Source: Epiperipatus broadwayi
Taxonomy: Eukaryota > Onychophora > Udeonychophora > Euonychophora > Peripatidae
Length of the DNA stretch: 64,000 nucleotides
Direction of reading: 5' to 3'
Assembly: GCA_028023455.1 (NCBI GenBank)
Contig: JAQFVV010006216.1
Span: 2,806,877-2,870,876, forward strand
Shown here in pieces: positions 1 to 12,858 of the stretch. Made by a program: the position numbers and the translations under genes. The first letter of the stretch is position 1; each line of letters begins with the position of its first letter. The notes beneath the pieces are model-generated. The model made no database searches. It was not told the origin of the DNA and saw only the letters and a program-made list of their open reading frames with translations.

Positions 1-348
1 CAGTTGTGGGATATAGACAAATACTAGGTTAAGTGTGATTTTTTTATGATGGAGTGTTATTATGATAAGATTAGAGTCAATATATATAATTTTAAAAGAA
101 TCAAAAGGGCAGTTGTGGGATATAATTATACCTGTGCCACCTGATGGTGATGATGATTGCCTTGAGCAGGCACAAAACCCTCAGCTGACTAAATATTTTG
201 AAGGATCAATTTGAGAGCCTCTGTATATTTTTGTTTCCAATAACCCCAGTATATGTGGTTGTGTTGTATGTAACCATTTTTTGAATTCAAAAAGTTTTTT
301 GATGGCATTTAAGCCTCTAATGTTTAGAGATCCAATTTTTATCTTCAT
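1..348 (-). pseudogene. LINE ORF2, N-terminal AP-endonuclease domain (partial)
   Basis: Reading minus from an ATG at 348, the protein begins MKIKIGSLNIRGLN and later has LLETK, the opening motifs of APE-type endonuclease domains (N-x-RG and Q/L-ET-K). After a frameshift near 150-200 another frame gives GTGIIIS and then VYIPQ near the window edge, matching the GG-x-GI and NVYAPN blocks of the same domain. It would nick the target DNA for target-primed reverse transcription. The gene runs out of the window and is broken by the frameshift and a stop. The ORF1 stop lies 63 bp upstream. Confidence 0.7.
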
Positions 349-411
349 GTTACAGGATAGGTTTATAACAGGGTATTGATTTTTATTGATTTTTTAAGTC
401 TAAATATTTGT

Positions 412-1977
412 TTATATTGCAGTAAATGGATTCTGATACATATTTAAGACTTTGTAGAGTTTATTATCAGTTTTATTTTCATTTAATATTGGTCCAGACT
501 CTATACAGGCAATTTGGGTTGAAACTGAACAGTTGTCCATTTGTTGTTGGCTTAAATACATTTCTATTTCATCATTTTCTTGGTAGTATATGTCTGATGA
601 GTTGCGCTTTTGGTCTGTTTTTTTTTTTGCCTTTTTGGATTCATGGTTTTTAGGTGGTCTACCCAGCTTTCTTTTTCCCTCTGGTGTATTCTCTTGAATG
701 GGTCGAAGAGGGGGTTCTATTGCATCCATTATGTTTGATGCAGTTTTGTTTGTTATGGTAGTTTGTTTTATTATTGGTGTCTTTATATTATCTAGATTTA
801 TATTTTCTTTATATATCAGTGTGTTTATTTTCTGTTTGTTGATTTTTACTTGGTACACCTTTTGTTTATTGAGATGCTGATCCTGTGATGTAGTTGCTGC
901 ATTTTGTGTTGTGGTTTCTTGTGAGTTATTTTCATTTGAATCTTGGGTGTCTGGGATTGGCAATTCTGCTCCGTTATCATTTTTTTATGGGTGTTTGAAC
1001 CTGTTTTTTTTCGGTTTCTATTATAGGGTTGTCAATGGTTGTAGTGTTATTAGAAATTTTATTTTCATCATCAGTGGGTTGTTCTGGGGAGAGGATTTTG
1101 GTTTGTTCACAGTGATTGCCTTTTGTGTTATTGCACTGAGTTGCTAGGTGGCCTCTCTGTCCACAGTTAAAACAATGTGGCTTTAAACCTCTTATGTGAA
1201 GAGTGTTGCTTCTTGATCTGTAATTTGTGTTGGGATCGTGACAGCATCTATGTTTTTATGGAGTTTTATTTTAAATTCAAAATGATTACTACATATCGGT
1301 ATAGGTGTGTCTTTTAAATATATTGACTGTAGGGCAATTACTTTTCCAAATGGGTTTATCATTTTTTGAAAATCTTGTAAGTTGTATTTAAGATAAGTAT
1401 TTTTTAGCACTCCAGTAATAATATTTTTCCGGTTTTCATCTATAATTACGAATGCGTAATTATCAAGTGCTAAAATAGTGGATTGAAAATGTTCTTTTTG
1501 CTGCTGAGTATAAAAATCAATGGTTATATATCATGAATTTGGATGGTCTGCAATACAAGAGATTGTTTCCCATAGTGCATTTTGTGTAATTGCTTCATAT
1601 AATAAAGCTTTTGGGAAATGATATAATGAGCATTGATTATCGGTTTCTGCAAGTATTAGCGATGTTGGTGAAAAAAACCTGCAAAAAGTTTCAAATAACA
1701 TACGTGGGACTGTATTGTTGAAACGGTCCATCACATTTTCAAGAATTTCTTTTGTCCAGATTGCTGCTGGGGGTTGATGTTCTTCTTGAGTGTGTAGATC
1801 AAGATTTTTTATATCATTTGTATTTGTTCTTCGGAAACGCAGTATTTGGGTTGGTGCTGTAATATTGCTGTTAGTTTTAAGTATTTTTGCATACAAAATA
1901 GGCGGTGTTAAAACTAACGATGTTGTTAATTTCGTACTTGTGCTTAACTCGCTCACGCTTGACTGGGCAGTAGCCAT
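412..1977 (-). pseudogene. LINE ORF1, gag-like protein with CCHC zinc knuckle and AT-hook
   Basis: The ORF starts at ATG 1977 and runs in one frame past a single in-frame TGA at about 1531 to about 1192. A frameshifted segment (about 1190-1000) then encodes CFNCGQRGHLATQC, a C-x2-C-x4-H-x4-C zinc knuckle. The first frame resumes from 963 to 412. The stretch before the knuckle resembles the region found upstream of CCHC motifs in ZCCHC3-like gag proteins. Near the C-terminus KRKLGRPPKNH plus a lysine-rich run looks like an AT-hook. The role would be RNA binding in the retrotransposon particle. The stop and two frame changes mark it as a pseudogene. Confidence 0.72.
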
Positions 1978-2195
1978 GATTTATTACTCTGACTCAAGTC
2001 AGTTATTTTTTTTAAAAAAGATATGAATACACACCGATATTTTTTAAAAAATATTCTATTAATCTATTATATGATTTGATTTGTTCTGTATTATGTTTGT
2101 TTTGCGAATAACAAGTTGAAACAAAAGAAAAATTTAAATACTTATATCGGGGAGCTTAAGGTTTGCTTCTTACCTCAGCAGAGATTTGCTGCGGG

Positions 2196-3821
<1,626 letters not shown>

Positions 3822-4862
3822 CATGAATAATTGTTCATCTTACATGTGACATACAAAAGGCAAATAATTCATTCACTCAGTTTAAGATTATATATCAACA
3901 AAACCCAACATTGCATAACAGTGACAACAATTTATCTTTTATTTTATTTGATAATTAGTGTTATATCTATTTTTAGTGTGTTAAATATATGTATGTAATC
4001 AAAACATTAATCTATTGGTGTGTGTCTATAAGAATAAAAAGTGTTTGCTAAATATTACTTGGTCTGTTCTCTTTTCTTTACCTGCATCACTATAATTAGA
4101 GAATTGGATAAGTTTGATAGGTGCTTGCTATTGATTCATTCACTGGCTTTTCTGTTTCATAATGATAGAGCTAGTATGAATAAGTTTCCAAGTGCTGGAT
4201 TTCACTATGCCTTTCTTTTGGACATTCTGGTTATTTAAAGTTTATATGGCTAGATGGTGCCTGAGATTTATCTTGAAAAAAATAAATTGCTTTTGGAGAA
4301 TTGGCATAGGCCCACCAGTTATGGAGGGGTATTATGATAGGGAAAAATGATAAGGATTAATGTGTTCATGCAGTTTCAATCTGGTCATAGTTATGATTGA
4401 CAGCTAATTTATCAGTAATATTCTATCATTCTGCTATGTATGATTACAGGGGTCAAAGCCATATTAGATTTACAAATGGTTATCAAGTTTGCAAGATTGT
4501 GTTTTCAAACAATGCAATGTGATATTTAATTGAAGCTAGGTTACAACAAAGTGGATACATCCATAGTTGTTATATAAAATATTCTAAAAATAAGAAAAGA
4601 TAATATAAAAAATGATTAAAAATAAATAAATAAGAAATGAATAATGATAATAAAACAATAGGAAATAATAATAGTACTAGTAATAATTGAAAATAAAATG
4701 GTGACCCATTCCAAATGTTTTCCTTTTTTCTTATAAAATGTTTCCTTTTTTAACTCTCCCCCATGATTGTTATAAATGTTGTCCAACATGGTTGCCCATG
4801 TGCTGTAAATGGCTCAGTATAAATAAATAATATTGTTGAAGTCAAATTACATAAATGCCTAA
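3822..4862. other. AT-rich DNA without a recognised gene
   Basis: Only short chance ORFs are present and no repeat relation was recognised. Confidence 0.5.
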
Positions 4863-4902
4863 GATGATGATGATGATAATAATAATGATGATGATGATGA
4901 TG

Positions 4903-4940
<38 letters not shown>
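4863..4940 (-). repeat. LINE 3' microsatellite tail (ATT/ATC)n
   Basis: Mixed GAT and AAT units follow directly on the 3' UTR of the minus-strand LINE. CR1/Jockey-like LINEs often end in such short tandem units rather than poly(A). Confidence 0.7.
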
Positions 4941-5513
4941 TCAATTTATTTATCATACAAAACTGCGGCATTAAGCCAATTACAGAATTGCACCATAACA
5001 ACTATACGATAACATACATAAATAATATACATTAATGAGTATAAATGACAAATTATTAATATGATTATATGTCATTGTTTTATAAGATAAGTAACACATT
5101 TTTGAAAGTCTAAAGTAAAAATATTTTCATTAGTAAAATCATGATTATAGATATTAGGCAATTGAAACAAAGGTGAAAATTTTAATATGTTAGAGTGACA
5201 AACCTTAATATAAAATATAAAAAAATAATGTAAAGGTACATGTTTTATATAAAAAATTATTAAAAGTAATATTTAAAATTTTGTTAATTAATATAATTTT
5301 TTGATTGACAAGGTTGTATAAAATTTTAAAATCTCTCATTTTTCTTCTAACAGATAGGGAGAGATAATAGTTATTTAACTTACAAAAATGCTCTCTATGT
5401 GCATTTTTGTAATTACAAGCTCATAAAAGTAATGTCATGTTATATATGACTTGCTTTATTAATTATTATTTAACTTAATATACTTAAAAAATTTATCATA
5501 AACCAATTGAATT

Positions 5514-6480
5514 TTAATATCTCATTTGGAACCGGGATTCCAAACAAGATTCATATTTTAAAATAGACAAAACCAAAGAGAGTAATAATTTATATTTTGT
5601 AAAACTAGTAAATTGTCTACCATGCCTTAAAATTGCACCCATAATTTTAAAAGCCATATTTATTATATTTTCAATATGATAATTAAATAATCCATTGCCT
5701 GCAAAAATAATACCAAGATCTTTCTGAATATTAACAAAAATTATGATCTTCAATATAATAATGACAGATTATCATTTCAGATTTTTTAGAACAAGAAACT
5801 GTCCAACATTTATCCATATTAATATCTATTTTATTATCTATCCACCATTTTACAAAATTATTAATATCTTTTTGTAAGAGTATGCAATCATTAATTGAGT
5901 TGATCTTCTGAAAAAATTTACAATCATCTGCATAGCATAAAATATGTGAAAATTTCAAACTCTCTCCCAAATCATCAATATAAATGTTAAACAATAGTGG
6001 CACAAGGATACTGCCCTGAGGTATTCCTATATTACAAGAATATGGACTAGAAGAATTATTCTTAAACTTTACATAAGTCATTCTTTTCTTAATAAAAGAT
6101 TCAAACCATGCAACCAAATTATAGGAAAAACCTAATTTGTACATTTTGTAAAGCAATTTGGAATGATCCACTTTATTGAATGCCTTGGATAAATCAAAAT
6201 AAATAACATCTAAAGAACATAGATTTTCAAAGGCATCAGCAAGGTGATCAATTATTGTTAAAAGATTAATTTCAGTTGATCTGACAGGTAAAAAAACCAT
6301 GTTCCGCAAGAAACAAAATATTATTTATATCATCAACAATTTTCTTATAAACACATCTTTCCAATATGCATGTAACTATATGAAGCACAGAAATTGCTCT
6401 ATAATTATTAACATTATCTTTGAACCATTTTTAAAAATAGATATAACTTTGGCAAGTTTAAGAGAGTTAGGAAAAGATGT
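5514..6480 (-). pseudogene. LINE reverse transcriptase fragment (Jockey/CR1-like)
   Basis: The clearest frame (6309-5731) reads IYFDLSKAFNKVDHSKLLYKM (RT motif A region), then GIPQGSILVPLLFNIYIDDL (motif B) and CYADDCKFF (motif C, catalytic YADD). Upstream, in another frame up to 6480, KLAKVISIFKNGS matches RT block 1. Downstream, 5753-5514, the thumb/C-terminal part follows after a frameshift. The enzyme would copy LINE RNA at nicked DNA. Several frameshifts and the missing N-terminus make it a pseudogene. The YADD and GIPQGS residues are intact. Confidence 0.85.
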
Positions 6481-6543
6481 GATATGTTAGACTATTTCCA
6501 TCATATGTGAGTGAATGTTAAATGTATAAAAAATTTAAACTTT
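6481..6543 (-). mobile_element. PLE 5'-end stub left of the Gypsy insertion
   Basis: The sequence from about 6480 (GATATGTTAGACTATTTCCA) to TTTAAACTTT matches 19138-19215, the 5' end of PLE copy A and the junction into the next copy. It continues, after the Gypsy insertion, at 16487. So this PLE block was split by the Gypsy element. Confidence 0.7.
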
Positions 6544-6547
6544 ATTT
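6544..6547. repeat. Target-site duplication ATTT, left
   Basis: ATTT directly precedes the TG end of the Gypsy element and is repeated at 16487-16490. The uninterrupted PLE junction at 19205-19225 contains one ATTT at the matching place. Confidence 0.75.
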
Positions 6548-6706
6548 TGCACCAGTCAAAATCATGTATTCATTCAACAAGACCAATAATCCAAGCAAAG
6601 GTACCTTGAATACAACCATGCACAAGATACAGATGTCAGGGCAAGGTTTATATAAGAAATTAATGATTTAGGTGAAGCAGAAATATGTACTATATTTCCA
6701 GCTTCA
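6548..6706 (-). repeat. Left (3') LTR of the Gypsy element, internally deleted
   Basis: It shares its first ~95 bp with 11435-11530, then jumps to a stretch matching 11669-11693, then to the terminal stretch matching 16452-16486. The middle of the LTR is therefore missing here or inserted in the right copy. Confidence 0.7.
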
Positions 6707-6722
6707 TATCCCTCAACTTGGG
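6707..6722 (-). promoter_or_regulatory. Polypurine tract of the Gypsy element
   Basis: On the minus strand the purine-rich CCCAAGTTGAGGGATA directly precedes the TGAAGCTGG start of the 3' LTR, where plus-strand DNA synthesis is primed in LTR elements. This fits the minus orientation of pol. Confidence 0.5.
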
Positions 6723-7078
6723 AAAAAAACAAAAAAAACATTTTACTTGGTTGTCCAGTGACAATAGAGGCTGACCAAGGATCAAGATTTCTCCTATTGT
6801 TATAGGAATGGTAACTGTATTGATATCAGCAAGCCTTTAGTTTTTTCTAAATTTATTACTCTGCAATTCTTAAACTATCATCCTATTAAATGCTTTATTT
6901 TTTTAACTATTCTTTCTTATCTTCCTCATTCTACTAACTTTAGTCTTCTTACTTCATTTAGTTACTATTAGATAATAGTCATTAAACAAGATTTATATAC
7001 CAACAGTCTAGCAATGTAATCAATGTGAATTTCAATTCCATGAGGTCATACACAAAGGCCTCTGAATCTCTGAGTGAT

Positions 7079-8204
7079 CTATATTTTCCCAGGGTCTGTG
7101 GGTATTTCATAGTATAGTTTTAAATGTCTAGTATTAAAAGTTTCTTTTAACACTCCATCCTTAGATAACAGGAAGGCATTATTTCCACATTTTTGTTGAA
7201 TGAGACATGGTCCTTTATATAGTGGAAAGAACTTTCGAGATTCTCTATTGTTTACATTATTTGGTTTTGGGTCCCTCACCCAGACCAAGTCTCCAATCTT
7301 AAATGAGTGTGGGTTAGTGTCTTTTCTCCTCTCAAAGCTTTGCCATTACCTAGTCTCTTTTAGGACTTATACATCTGTGATTGATTGGTACCCGGATTTT
7401 TACCAGCAGGGGGCATGGTTTTCCAAAGTGTTGTCACACTAGTGTAAATCCTGTAGATTCATTGATGGTATTATTAATATATTGGGTCACCTTCTGGTGG
7501 AGATTCACCCAACCTCTGTGGTTATTGGGCATATACATCTGTAGAGACGGTTGATTTCTTTCATCACTCACTCACAGGGATTAAATTGGGGGTTTTGAAT
7601 GGAAGTTAGTGTGTGTTTGAAGCCTTTCTTTTCAACCCATGCCTTCCATTCTTTGGAGGTGAAAGCAGATCCATGGTCTGATAAAATGGTCATAGGTTTT
7701 CCAACTTCATGAAACTGTTTCTCCTGAAGGACTTGAATTGCATTTTGTGAGTCAGCTCTCCATACCGGATAAGCACAACATATTTAGAAAATACATCATA
7801 GGTTACGAAGAGGTATTGGTAACACTTAAATGCCAGTAGAGGCCCACAGTGATCAATTGCCAACAGTTCATTTGGTATGGATGGGTTAATGGGGGTAAGA
7901 TGACCAGCAGACAATTTGTTTGGGGGTTTGCTCTTAGCAAAAATAGCACAATTCCTAAGCACTGCCAACACATGAGTATAAAGACCATCCCAGTAAAAAG
8001 CTGCTGCCTTAGTGTCTTTTCCATCTTCCTTGGGCCATAATGTCCTATTAAATTATGAATATGGTCTATTAAAGAGGTATGTAGGTTCTTGGGTACCAGG
8101 AACTTCCATAAATTATCATAGTCTTTGGTGCAGACTTGCAAGATTTTATTTTTGATCCTACAACAACCAATAGGACCTTGGGATAGTGAAACTGTGAAGA
8201 TCAT
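7079..8204 (-). pseudogene. Gypsy integrase remnant
   Basis: The frame from 8204 covers the N-terminal zinc-binding region (HTSLIDHIHNLIGHYGPRKM). The frame from 7971 covers the catalytic core: AIDHCGP carries the first Asp, LSDHGSAFTS near 7675 the second Asp, and NPCE near 7575 the Glu. The last frame (7288-7079) has VWVRDP...LYKGPCLI...NTRHLKLY, the usual integrase C-terminal domain of Gypsy elements. In the zinc-binding HHCC motif the second Cys appears as Phe (NCAIFAKS). Integrase joins the cDNA to host DNA. Several frameshifts and a stop after NPCE show that it is dead. Confidence 0.85.
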
Positions 8205-8906
8205 GACTGATGGAGGGGATCAATTATCTGTTGGTAACTTGCTTCCTTGTCCTGCCAGTATGGGAATCTATCCAGTTCAATTTCTACATCAGTGTTTGCT
8301 GCATTCAGCATTACTGTAAGTGGTTGATCTCCAATAATTGGGTTTTCTGGGAGTGTCTCAATAGGATGGTGACTTAGAATATCAGCAACAAAATTTTCAG
8401 GCCCCCGGCAGTATATTACTTTGTAGTCAAATTTTTGAAGGGATAAGCTCCAATGGATTAGCCATTCATTGGTTAAATAGCTATGGTTGAGAAACCCCAA
8501 GCACTTGTGGTCCATGATGATAATGACCTCAGATCCAAGCAAAATCTGCTTGAATTTATTGCAGGCCTAGAGAATCGCCAGTGTCTCTTGTTCTGTAACA
8601 GTATAATTTAGTTCTGCCCCTAGAAGAGTTCGGCTGCCAAAACTGATTACTTGATGTTTACCACTTTTCCCCCATTTGGAAGATGATGTCTCCTAATTCC
8701 TTGTTACTACTGTCTGTCTGGACATAGAAAGGATGTGTAAAATCAGGGTGGTGTAACATTACCATTTTTAAAAAGTTTTTCTTAATATTTTCAAACTCTT
8801 CATCATGTTTACTTGTCCAGATCCATCTCTGGCCTTTCTTTAGAAGATTAATCAGATGGGGATGTCCTGTGCAAATCCAGGATAGAATTTGTGGTAATAG
8901 TTGCAC
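8201..8906 (-). pseudogene. Gypsy RNase H domain remnant
   Basis: From 8906 the frame gives the RT connection and the RNase H start (FYVQTDSSNKELGDIIFQ, with the first catalytic Asp in TD). A different frame at 8660-8540 reads TEQETLAIL, the block with the catalytic Glu. From 8542 the frame reads VIIIMDHKCLGFLN, with the TDHK-like Asp, and then FVADILSHHP, the conserved end of the domain. RNase H would remove the RNA template. At least two frame changes break the domain. Confidence 0.85.
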
Positions 8907-9660
8907 AACCCTAAAAATGACTGGATGTGCTTTTGGGTGGTAGGCTTGGGAAATTTCTTGATAGCTTCCACCTTGTCTGGGTGTGTCCTAATAACCTGTC
9001 CATTTACAATGTGTCCCAGGGAGGATATCTTGGGGAGGGCAAAACAACTCTTTTCATAGTTGACCATAATATTCTTTTCAACACTCTCCTGGAAAAACTT
9101 CTCTAGATACCTTAAATGTTCTTCAGTGTTTTGTGAGGCAATCACCACATCATCAACATAGCAAACAAGATGTTTCTTAATTTCTTCTGATAAGACCAAG
9201 TTGATGCACCTCATTAATCCAGCTCCATTATTGATTAAGCCAAACAGAACTCTCCTGAACTGATGAGTCTGACCATTGTGTCTAAAGGCAGTTAACTTCT
9301 GATCCCTTGGGTCTAGGGTCATTTGCCAGTAACTGGCCATAAGGTCCATTGTAGAAAACATAACCTTGTTGCTAAGTCGAGTGAATATTTCTTGGACAGA
9401 TGGTGGAACATCTCATTCAGGGATTGTAATGCTATTTAGGCTGCAGGCATCTAAGCATAGTCGGATGGCACCACTTTTCTTTTTGACAACCACCAAATGG
9501 TTGTTATATGGTGATGGTCCCTTTTCTAAAATTCCCCAATCCATCATCTGTTCTATTTGGTGGTTGACTTCTTCTTTGTATTGGAATGGGATCAGTATGT
9601 CTTCATTTGAAAATAGTTCTCTTCTTTGACTTTAATATGATGCACATAACCCTTAATTTC
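8852..9660 (-). pseudogene. Gypsy reverse transcriptase remnant
   Basis: The frame from 9361 reads MFSTMDLMASYWQM (motif A with catalytic Asp), QFRRVLFGLINNG (motif B; usually FxxMPFGLxNA), CYVDDVVIAS (catalytic YVDD) and LGLCNYYHKFYPGFA, which ends the domain. The fingers region lies upstream (9362-9660) in another frame with stops and includes HHLVVVKKK-like and IEQMMDWGIL-like stretches. The order and motifs are typical of Ty3/Gypsy pol. Confidence 0.9.
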
Positions 9661-9717
9661 CCCTGGTGTATTGGAGAATACTTTTGCATTGTTGGTAGGG
9701 ATCTGGCACAATTGGTC

Positions 9718-10140
9718 TTAATCATTTTCCAACTCTAAAGCTGATTCTTGAACCTTTTTTTTGATGAACTCTAGGTCTGCTTCCTGAGTGATACAACCCA
9801 CTCTCATATGGGTTTTAATATTCAGGTCTCTAAAGGGGATTTGTTCTTTCCTGAAAATCAGCTTGCATTGGGAATAATCTATTGTACACTGCTGTTGATA
9901 TAAAAAGTCTGTGCCTATCATGAGGTTATGAATCAACCCAGCTACAATCAAAAAGGTGTGTCCAACTGGTCATTTCTAGCCAAACTTGATAATTTTTTGT
10001 CTTGCTTTTTTTCATTAGCAAGCTGTTTTTCCTTTTCCAATTGGTCATACCATCCTCTTAATATGAGGGAAACTTGACTCCCTGAGTCTAACAGGGCACG
10101 AGTTACCACATTTCTTATTTTGATATGAATGGTAGGACAT
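9718..10140 (-). pseudogene. Gypsy aspartic protease remnant
   Basis: Near 10105-10070 the minus strand encodes ALLDSGSQVSLI, the retropepsin active site (D-S/T-G). After a frame change, 9951-9718 gives LIHNLMIGTDFL, the I-x-G-x-D-F-L block near the end of the protease fold. A Cys-x2-Cys peptide just upstream (about 10320) could be the relic of a gag zinc knuckle. The protease would mature the polyprotein. Confidence 0.8.
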
Positions 10141-10329
10141 GGATCAATTGGTATCTCTGATAATGAGGTGTCTGCTTCATTGATGATAGTGGAGATGGGG
10201 TTTTCTTGTGACCCCTTTGTGTTCCTGAATCTTTTGTTGGGACATCATTGGGAGGAACAACCTAACAAGGTCCTTGAAAGTTTTCCGATTGATTCTGATT
10301 TTTTTTTTTTTGGCATGGTTTGGTTTTTG

Positions 10330-11434
10330 ACACTCATGGAATAAACTTTACATCACTTTGACATCACTTTATGATTATTTTACATAGTTTGAGTTTGGTA
10401 TAATTCTAACATTAAGAAAATATTTTGCTAAACTTAAGAGCACATATATAACACATTATTACATGTCACTGTGCATTCCAACTCAGGTGAACTAAACAAA
10501 CTCTTAAATATATTGGTCCGAGTATATAAAACTGTGTATATGAAATATCATTTGGGGATGTAAATATTTGTTCGACTGTCAAATCCAGAAAAAAAAAAAT
10601 TGTACATCTGTATATTGGGAAAAAGTTTTCAAGCTTTTATGCTTGAAATATAACACAATTTCTTCACATATATGGGTTTCCAATAAAATATATAGCAATG
10701 CAATACATATAAAAAATTTCAAACACATCTATTCCCTTTTGAGGTATTACACTGTACCTACACATTGCACATACACACCTATGTACATATATACACAGCA
10801 CTACATATACAAGTACATAGATTTTACACATGCATACATCTATATACACTACATAGTACTACACACTATTGGAAAAGAGAAAAAAACTTTGAGAAAAAGT
10901 TGAGAAAAAAAATCCATACATATGCCAATTTTTTTACACTTTGCTTTTAAATAATCACAAGCATTATATACTCGATTAAAAAAAATTCTATACAAATATT
11001 TCCCTCTTCTCCTAAAATTTAACACTACCTTTAAAGTAAATATGGGAAAAAAGTCAGAAAAAATGTCTACATAACAAAACTCAGGAAGAAAAAAAACTCT
11101 TACATATATACATTAATATAGTAGTTAAAACAACTTTCACATTTTATACAATCTATTTAACCACGAGTTTTCACTTTTAATTAATCAGTTTATCAAAAAA
11201 TAAATTACAGATTATGGATGGAAAACATGGTATTTCTCTTTATTAACAAAACAGTATTTGATTTTATAAAATCAATATGACAAAACAAATCATTTTATAT
11301 TCTGGAAAATTATGTATATATTAAATTATATATAGCAAATTATACACATATAGCTAATGAATTATTCAAGTTGTGGAAATAATTAACAGGCTCCACAATT
11401 GGGCATCCAAAGCTGGAAAAAAATGAACACTCTA
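10330..11434. other. Interior of Gypsy element with no recognisable gag
   Basis: This 1.1 kb should hold gag, but it is AT-rich with ACA/TAT-rich stretches and no capsid-like protein in any frame. Gag seems deleted or decayed beyond recognition. Confidence 0.5.
11391..11409 (-). promoter_or_regulatory. Possible primer-binding site of the Gypsy element
   Basis: Minus strand TGGATGCCCAATTGTGGAG starts with TGG and resembles a tRNA-Lys type primer site (TGGCGCCCAACGTGGG) after C-to-T decay. It lies 25 nt inside the LTR edge at 11435, farther than usual, so the call is weak. Confidence 0.3.
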
Positions 11435-12260
11435 TGCCGGTCAAAATTGTGTATTCACTCAACAAGACCAATAATCCAAGCAAAAGTACCTTGAATCCAA
11501 CCATGCACAAGATACAGATGTCAGGGCAAGGGTGAATCCTAACCTATTTGCCTGAACTATTGCCTCTCTGACTCATGGATAACATTTGTGATGACACGAG
11601 CAATGCTTGATTTTATTCTATCCAGCTGGAGGTAATGATTCACAAAGAGACTCAAAATAATAACAGGTTTATATAAGAAATTAATGATTTAGTGAATTGC
11701 AGAATGGTACAGATGTAATTGGATATCGATTACTAATGGTTTGAACTGTAATAATTGTAATTCTTTCTGGAAACATTACAAAGAAGTGAATTTAAATCAA
11801 AGAAGTATTATAAATAAATAGAATAATTAATCTTAGAGATTTGGAGTGATGACAAACTCAGCTAATTTAAAATAATATTATAGGAATTTATTAAGGAATT
11901 GGTTATTATTATACAAAATATTTTGAGTTATGTTTATACAACTAGTTTATTATATTTCCTCAATTCATTTTGATGCGGCTTTGATAATAATGTAAAGATT
12001 TATTAATTGGTCTGCTAAGAACCAATCAGCAATAAAATATTATTAGCACGCTTTAAAATATTACAAATAAATCTATTTTATATATAAATATAGATAGATA
12101 GTGTGCATTTATAACACTATTACACCTAAATAAGTCATGTCTACTGAGTGTGGAAAGCAAGATAGTTCATTTTAAATAAATTAGATAATCATATTTAACT
12201 AAGTAATGGGGTTGGTTTGTGAAGGATGTGCCATCACAGCAGAGAGCCCTTCAGGGTTTG

Positions 12261-12262
<2 letters not shown>

Positions 12263-12349
<87 letters not shown>
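12263..12349. repeat. (TA)n microsatellite, two tracts
   Basis: Two TA tracts flank TAAACCCTATATAC. AGGGTTT before and AAACCCT after the first tract are complementary, so it can form a hairpin. Confidence 0.9.
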
Positions 12350-12351
<2 letters not shown>

Positions 12352-12848
12352 GTACCTATATTGATATAGGCACATATAATTTTTATCTAAAATTATTATT
12401 AAAGTAATCTTTCATAAAAGAAAAACATAAAATTAAATGTTGAAGAATTTATTGCAGCTTGTTTTCGAAAAAGATAAGAATTAAATAGTTTTTTTTTTTT
12501 TTTAGTATTCGTAAAAATATAATTTGGAAAAGTTAAAACATGCAAATCTCTTTTCATTTAATTTTAATTAAAGAAAAAATAATGTTAAAACTAAATAGTA
12601 AATTGTATTAAAAATATATGTGCATATATATGTACATTTGTAAATATATAAAATGTATGTGAAAGTTAAAGAAGATTATCATTAAAAAACACGGCAATGG
12701 CTATTAGATATTAATTAATGTAAAACAATATGTTTTTGCATGGCTATTACTAATTAAGCAATCTTTCAAAACATGTTTATCAAATGATTATCATTGGAAT
12801 TTGATAACAGATCTTTGCCGGAGATATTAGAAAGACAACAAGGCGCAG

Positions 12849-12858
12849 GTATAAATAG
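12849..12858 (+). promoter_or_regulatory. TATA box of the nested LTR
   Basis: GTATAAATAG on plus, followed about 30 nt downstream by ACAGTAATTTAGTTCCAC, fits a core promoter in a U3 region. The same decamer occurs on the LTR strand in the other LTR families of this window. Confidence 0.5.

Larger units (their letters stand above)
1..2195 (-). mobile_element. LINE (APE-type non-LTR retrotransposon), 5' half
   Basis: On the minus strand there is a 5' UTR, an ORF1 with a zinc knuckle, a 63-bp gap, and the start of an ORF2 with an endonuclease domain. The order ORF1-ORF2 is that of two-ORF non-LTR retrotransposons. The 5' end abuts the ATT/AAT array that begins at 2196. The 3' part, with the reverse transcriptase, lies beyond the left window edge. 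Frameshifts and one in-frame stop show that the copy is dead. The exact clade cannot be settled without the reverse transcriptase. Confidence 0.75.
4863..6480 (-). mobile_element. 5'-truncated LINE with (ATT/ATC)n tail
   Basis: Minus-strand reverse transcriptase sequence begins abruptly at about 6480, in the middle of the RT domain. Its C-terminus is at about 5514, followed by a 3' UTR of about 570 bp ending in AATAAATTGAATTATT and the ATT/ATC repeats at 4863-4940. A 5' truncation plus a microsatellite 3' tail is the signature of target-primed reverse transcription. Its 5' end abuts a PLE fragment. Confidence 0.8.
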
